Of a DNA stretch of 64,000 nucleotides, positions 61,401 through 64,000 are shown piece after piece (position 1 is the stretch's first letter; every line of letters begins with the position of its first letter). The stretch covers positions 1-64,000 of the forward strand of contig JBAIAA010000599.1 of NCBI GenBank assembly GCA_037893245.1, written 5' to 3'. The position numbers and the translations under genes are program-made. The stretch is from Crossaster papposus. Its lineage: Eukaryota > Echinodermata > Asteroidea > Velatida > Solasteridae. Below the pieces are notes generated by a model. It saw only the letters and a program-made list of their open reading frames with translations, was not told the DNA's origin and searched no databases.

Positions 61401-64000
61401 AAGTGTTCACATCACAGTGTGACTGAGAGCAGTCACTGTGCTGCGCAGAATAGTGAGTATTCCCATCACAGTTTGACTGTGAGAGCAGTCACTGTGCTGA
61501 GCAGAATAGTGAGTGTTCCCGTTACAGTGTGGCTGAGAGCTCTCACTGTGCTGAGCAGAATAGTGAGTGTTCCCATCACAGTGTGACTGAGAGCTCTCAC
61601 TGTGCTGAGCACAATAGTGAGTGTTCCCATCACAGTGTGACTGAGAGCAGTCACTGTGCTGAACAAAATAGTGAGTGTTCCCTTCACAGTGTGACTGAGA
61701 GCAGTCACTGTGCTGAGCACAAGAGTGAGTGTTCCCATCGCGGTGTGACTGCGAGAGCATTCACTGTGCAGAGCAGAATAGTGAGTGTTCCCATCACAGT
61801 GTTACAGAGAGCAGTCACTGTGCTGCGCAGAATAGTGAGTATTCCCATCACAGTTTGACTGTGAGAGCAGTCACTATGCTGAGCAGAATAGTGAGTGTTC
61901 CCGTTACAGTGTGGCTGAGAGCTCTCACTGTGCTGAGCAGAATAGTGAGTGTTCCCATCACAGTGTGACTGAGAGCTCTCACTGTGCTGAGCACAATAGT
62001 GAGTGTTCCCATCACAGTGTGACTGAGAGCAGTCACTGTGCTGAGCAAAATAGTGAGTGTTCCCATCACAGTGTGACTGCGAGAGCATTCACTGTCCAGA
62101 GCAGGATAGTGAGTGTTCCCATCACCGTGTGACTGAGAGCAGTCACTGTGCTGAACAAAATAGTGAGTGTTCCCTTCACAGTGTGACTGAGAGCAGTCAC
62201 TGTGCTGAACAGAATAATGAGTGTTCCCTTCACAGTGTGACTGAGAGCAGTCACTGTGCTGAACAGAATAGTGAGTGTTCCCATCACAGTGTGACTGAGA
62301 GCAGTCACTGTGCTGAGCAGAATAGTGAGTGTTTTCATCACAATGCGACTGTGAGAGCAGTCACTGTGCAGAGCAGAATAGTGAGTGTTCCCATCACAGT
62401 GTGACTGCGAGAGCATTCACTGTGCAGAGCAGAATAGTGAGTGTTCCCATCACAGTGGGACTGAGAGCAGTCATTGTGCTGCGCAGAATAGTGAGTGTTC
62501 CCATCACAGTTTGACTGTGAGAGCAGTCACTGTGCTGAGCAGAATAGTGAGTGTTCCCATCACAGTGTGACTGAGAGCATTCACTGTGCTGAGCAGAATA
62601 GTGAGTGTTCCCGTTATAGTGTGGCTGAGAGCTCTCACTGTGCTGAGCAGAATAGTGAGTGTTCCCATCAGAGTGTGACTGAGAGCAGTCACTGTGCTGA
62701 GCAGAATAGTTAGTGTTCCCATCAAAGTGTGACTGAGAGCAGTCACTGTGCTGAGCACAAGAGTGAGTGTTCCCATCGCGGTGTGACTGCGAGAGCATTC
62801 ACTGTGCAGAGCAGAATAGTGAGTGTTCCCATCACAGTGTTACAGAGAGCAGTCACTGTGCTGCGCAGAATAGTGAGTATTCCCATCACAGTTTGACTGT
62901 GAGAGCAGTCACTGTGCTGAGCAGAATAGTGAGTTTTCCCATCACAGTGTGACTGAGAGCTCTCACTGTGCTGAGCAGAATAGTGAGTGTTCCCATCACA
63001 GTGTGACTGAGAGCAGTCACTGTGCTGAGCAAAATAGTGAGTGTTTTCATCACAATGCGACTGTGAGAGCAGTCACTGTGCAGAGCAGAATAGTGAGTGT
63101 TCCCATCACAGTGTGACTGCGAGAGCATTCACTGTGCAGAGCAGAATAGTGAGTGTTCCCATCACAGTGGGACTGAGAGCAGTCATTGTGCTGCGCAGAA
63201 TAGTGAGTGTTCCCATCACAGTTTGACTGTGAGAGCAGTCACTGTGCTGAGCAGAATAGTGAGTGTTCCCATCACAGTGTGACTGAGAGCATTCACTGTG
63301 CTGAGCAGAATAGTGAGTGTTCCCGTTATAGTGTGGCTGAGAGCTCTCACTGTGCTGAGCAGAATAGTGAGTGTTCCCATCAGAGTGTGACTGAGAGCAG
63401 TCACTGTGCTGAGCAGAATATTGAGTGTTCCCATAACAGTGTGACTGAAAGCTGTCACTGTGCTGAGCAGAATAGTGAATGTTCACATCACAGTGTGACT
63501 GAGAGCAGTCACTGTGCTGAGCAGAATAGTGAGTGTTTCCATCACAGTGTGACTGTCAGAGCATTCACTGTGCTGAGCAGAATAGTGAGTGTTCCCGTTA
63601 CAGTGTGACTTAGAGCTCTCACTGTGCTGACCAGAATAGTGAGTGTTCCCATCACAGTGTGACTGAGCGCAGTGACTGTGCTGAGCAAAATATTGAGTGT
63701 TCCAATCACAGTGTTACAGAGAGCAGTCACTGTGCTGCGCAGAATAGTGAGTGTTCCCAACACAGTTTGACTGTGAGAGCAGTCACTGTGCTGAACAGAA
63801 TAGTTAGTGTTTCCATCAAAGTGTGACTGAGAGCTGTCAATGTGCTGAGCAGAATAGTAAGTGTTCACATCACAGTGTGACTGAGAGCAGTCACTGTGCT
63901 GAGCACAAGAGTGAGTGTTCCCATCGCGGTGTGACTGCGAGAGCATTCACTGTTCAGAGCAGAATAGTGAGTGTTCCCATCACAGTGTTACAGAGAGCAG
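61401..64000. repeat. Right-edge satellite, copies of 50.8-51.9 kb and 58.9-59.8 kb blocks
   Basis: About 61705-62710 matches 50847-51852 at 10858 bp. About 63041-64000 matches 58890-59849 at 4151 bp. Private changes include CACTATGCTG near 61871, GAATAATGAG near 62212 and GTGACTTAGAG near 63607, the last creating a stop in the main frame. The array runs off the window edge within a GTTACAGAG monomer. Confidence 0.78.

Larger units (their letters stand above)
28901..64000. repeat. 54-bp satellite array, right arm
   Basis: The array resumes at 28901 with GTGTTCCCATCACAG, exactly the continuation of the monomer cut at 27228, and runs to the right edge of the window in the same orientation. Monomer classes are those of the left arm. 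Additional marker variants occur: a 57-bp form with an AACGG insertion (40831, 43121, 44867, 47157, 48903, 60801) and a 55-bp form with TATAC (40246, 42592, 44338, 46628, 48374, 57598). No unique sequence, gene or second transposon is visible. The array is open at both window edges, so its full length is unknown. Confidence 0.97.

Noticed and set aside
1..64000. CRISPR array
   Set aside because: The repeats are contiguous, with no unique spacers between them, the unit is 54 bp, and no cas gene is present; the LINE points to a eukaryote.
1..64000. CENP-B box or telomeric repeat in the array
   Set aside because: I looked for a TTCG followed by CGGG at box spacing and for runs of TTAGGG and saw neither. 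A centromeric role cannot be claimed from sequence alone.
1..64000. A novel multi-gene system (defence, biosynthetic or toxin cluster)
   Set aside because: Apart from the LINE there is no non-satellite sequence in the window, so no gene cluster can be supported.

Overview
The window is almost entirely satellite DNA. A head-to-tail array of a monomer of about 54 bp fills 1-27228 and 28901-64000. It is broken once, at 27229-28900, by a 5'-truncated non-LTR retrotransposon (LINE) on the minus strand. I see no conventional host gene, no rRNA or tRNA gene, no CRISPR array and no prokaryotic operon. Hundreds of short open frames occur in the array on both strands. They arise because 54 is a multiple of 3 and the consensus has no stop codon in some frames, so I do not treat them as genes.

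Organism: a eukaryote, most likely an invertebrate animal. The LINE encodes a CR1/L2-type reverse transcriptase (YADD motif, SGVPQG motif, and a C-terminal block ending in APTLWNSLPSHLR). From memory this style of element is abundant in cnidarians such as corals and sea anemones and in some other marine invertebrates. That placement is an inference, and the satellite itself is not one I recognise.

Monomer: the commonest form is 54 bp, about 50% GC, without CpG, and starts GTGTGACTGAGAGCAG. It contains two overlapping dyads that share a CACTG core. Variants of 56 bp carry two extra bases (ACTGTGAGAGC or ACTGCGAGAGC in place of ACTGAGAGC). Rare 55-bp forms (TATAC marker) and 57-bp forms (AACGG marker) mark particular higher-order blocks. 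Dividing the array length by the monomer length gives roughly 1,140 monomers; this was not counted one by one.

Layout: monomer variants are ordered into higher-order repeats, but no single period spans the window. From left to right: a 2072/2018-bp pair (1-4040); a 4422-bp-spaced pair (3097-5801 and 7519-10223) with a related 2404/2458-bp copy between them; a 3550/3606-bp series (7808 to about 16200); a 5404-bp tandem duplication (14590-25783) with a shortened third copy that carries the LINE (26300-30430); a mosaic stretch; three copies of a 1.80/1.85-kb unit (about 32490-38000); a 4036-bp unit made of 2290 + 1746 bp (about 40500-49431); a 328-bp pair (50555-51210); an apparently exact 1582-bp tandem duplication (50999-54162); a 2727-bp-spaced pair (55310-57050 and 58037-59777); and stretches to the right end that repeat earlier blocks at 10858 and 4151 bp. 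This is the pattern expected from repeated unequal exchange or amplification at several scales.

LINE: the insertion splits a monomer cleanly after a TATTGA. The unoccupied paralogous site can be read at 23950/23951 and 18546/18547. Only 2 bp (GA) are shared at the junctions, so there is essentially no target-site duplication. The element has an intact RT frame but no endonuclease domain, a short 3' UTR with an 8-bp inverted repeat, and a (TAA)n/(TTA)n tail. It is present once although its satellite surroundings are multiplied, which dates the insertion after those duplications.
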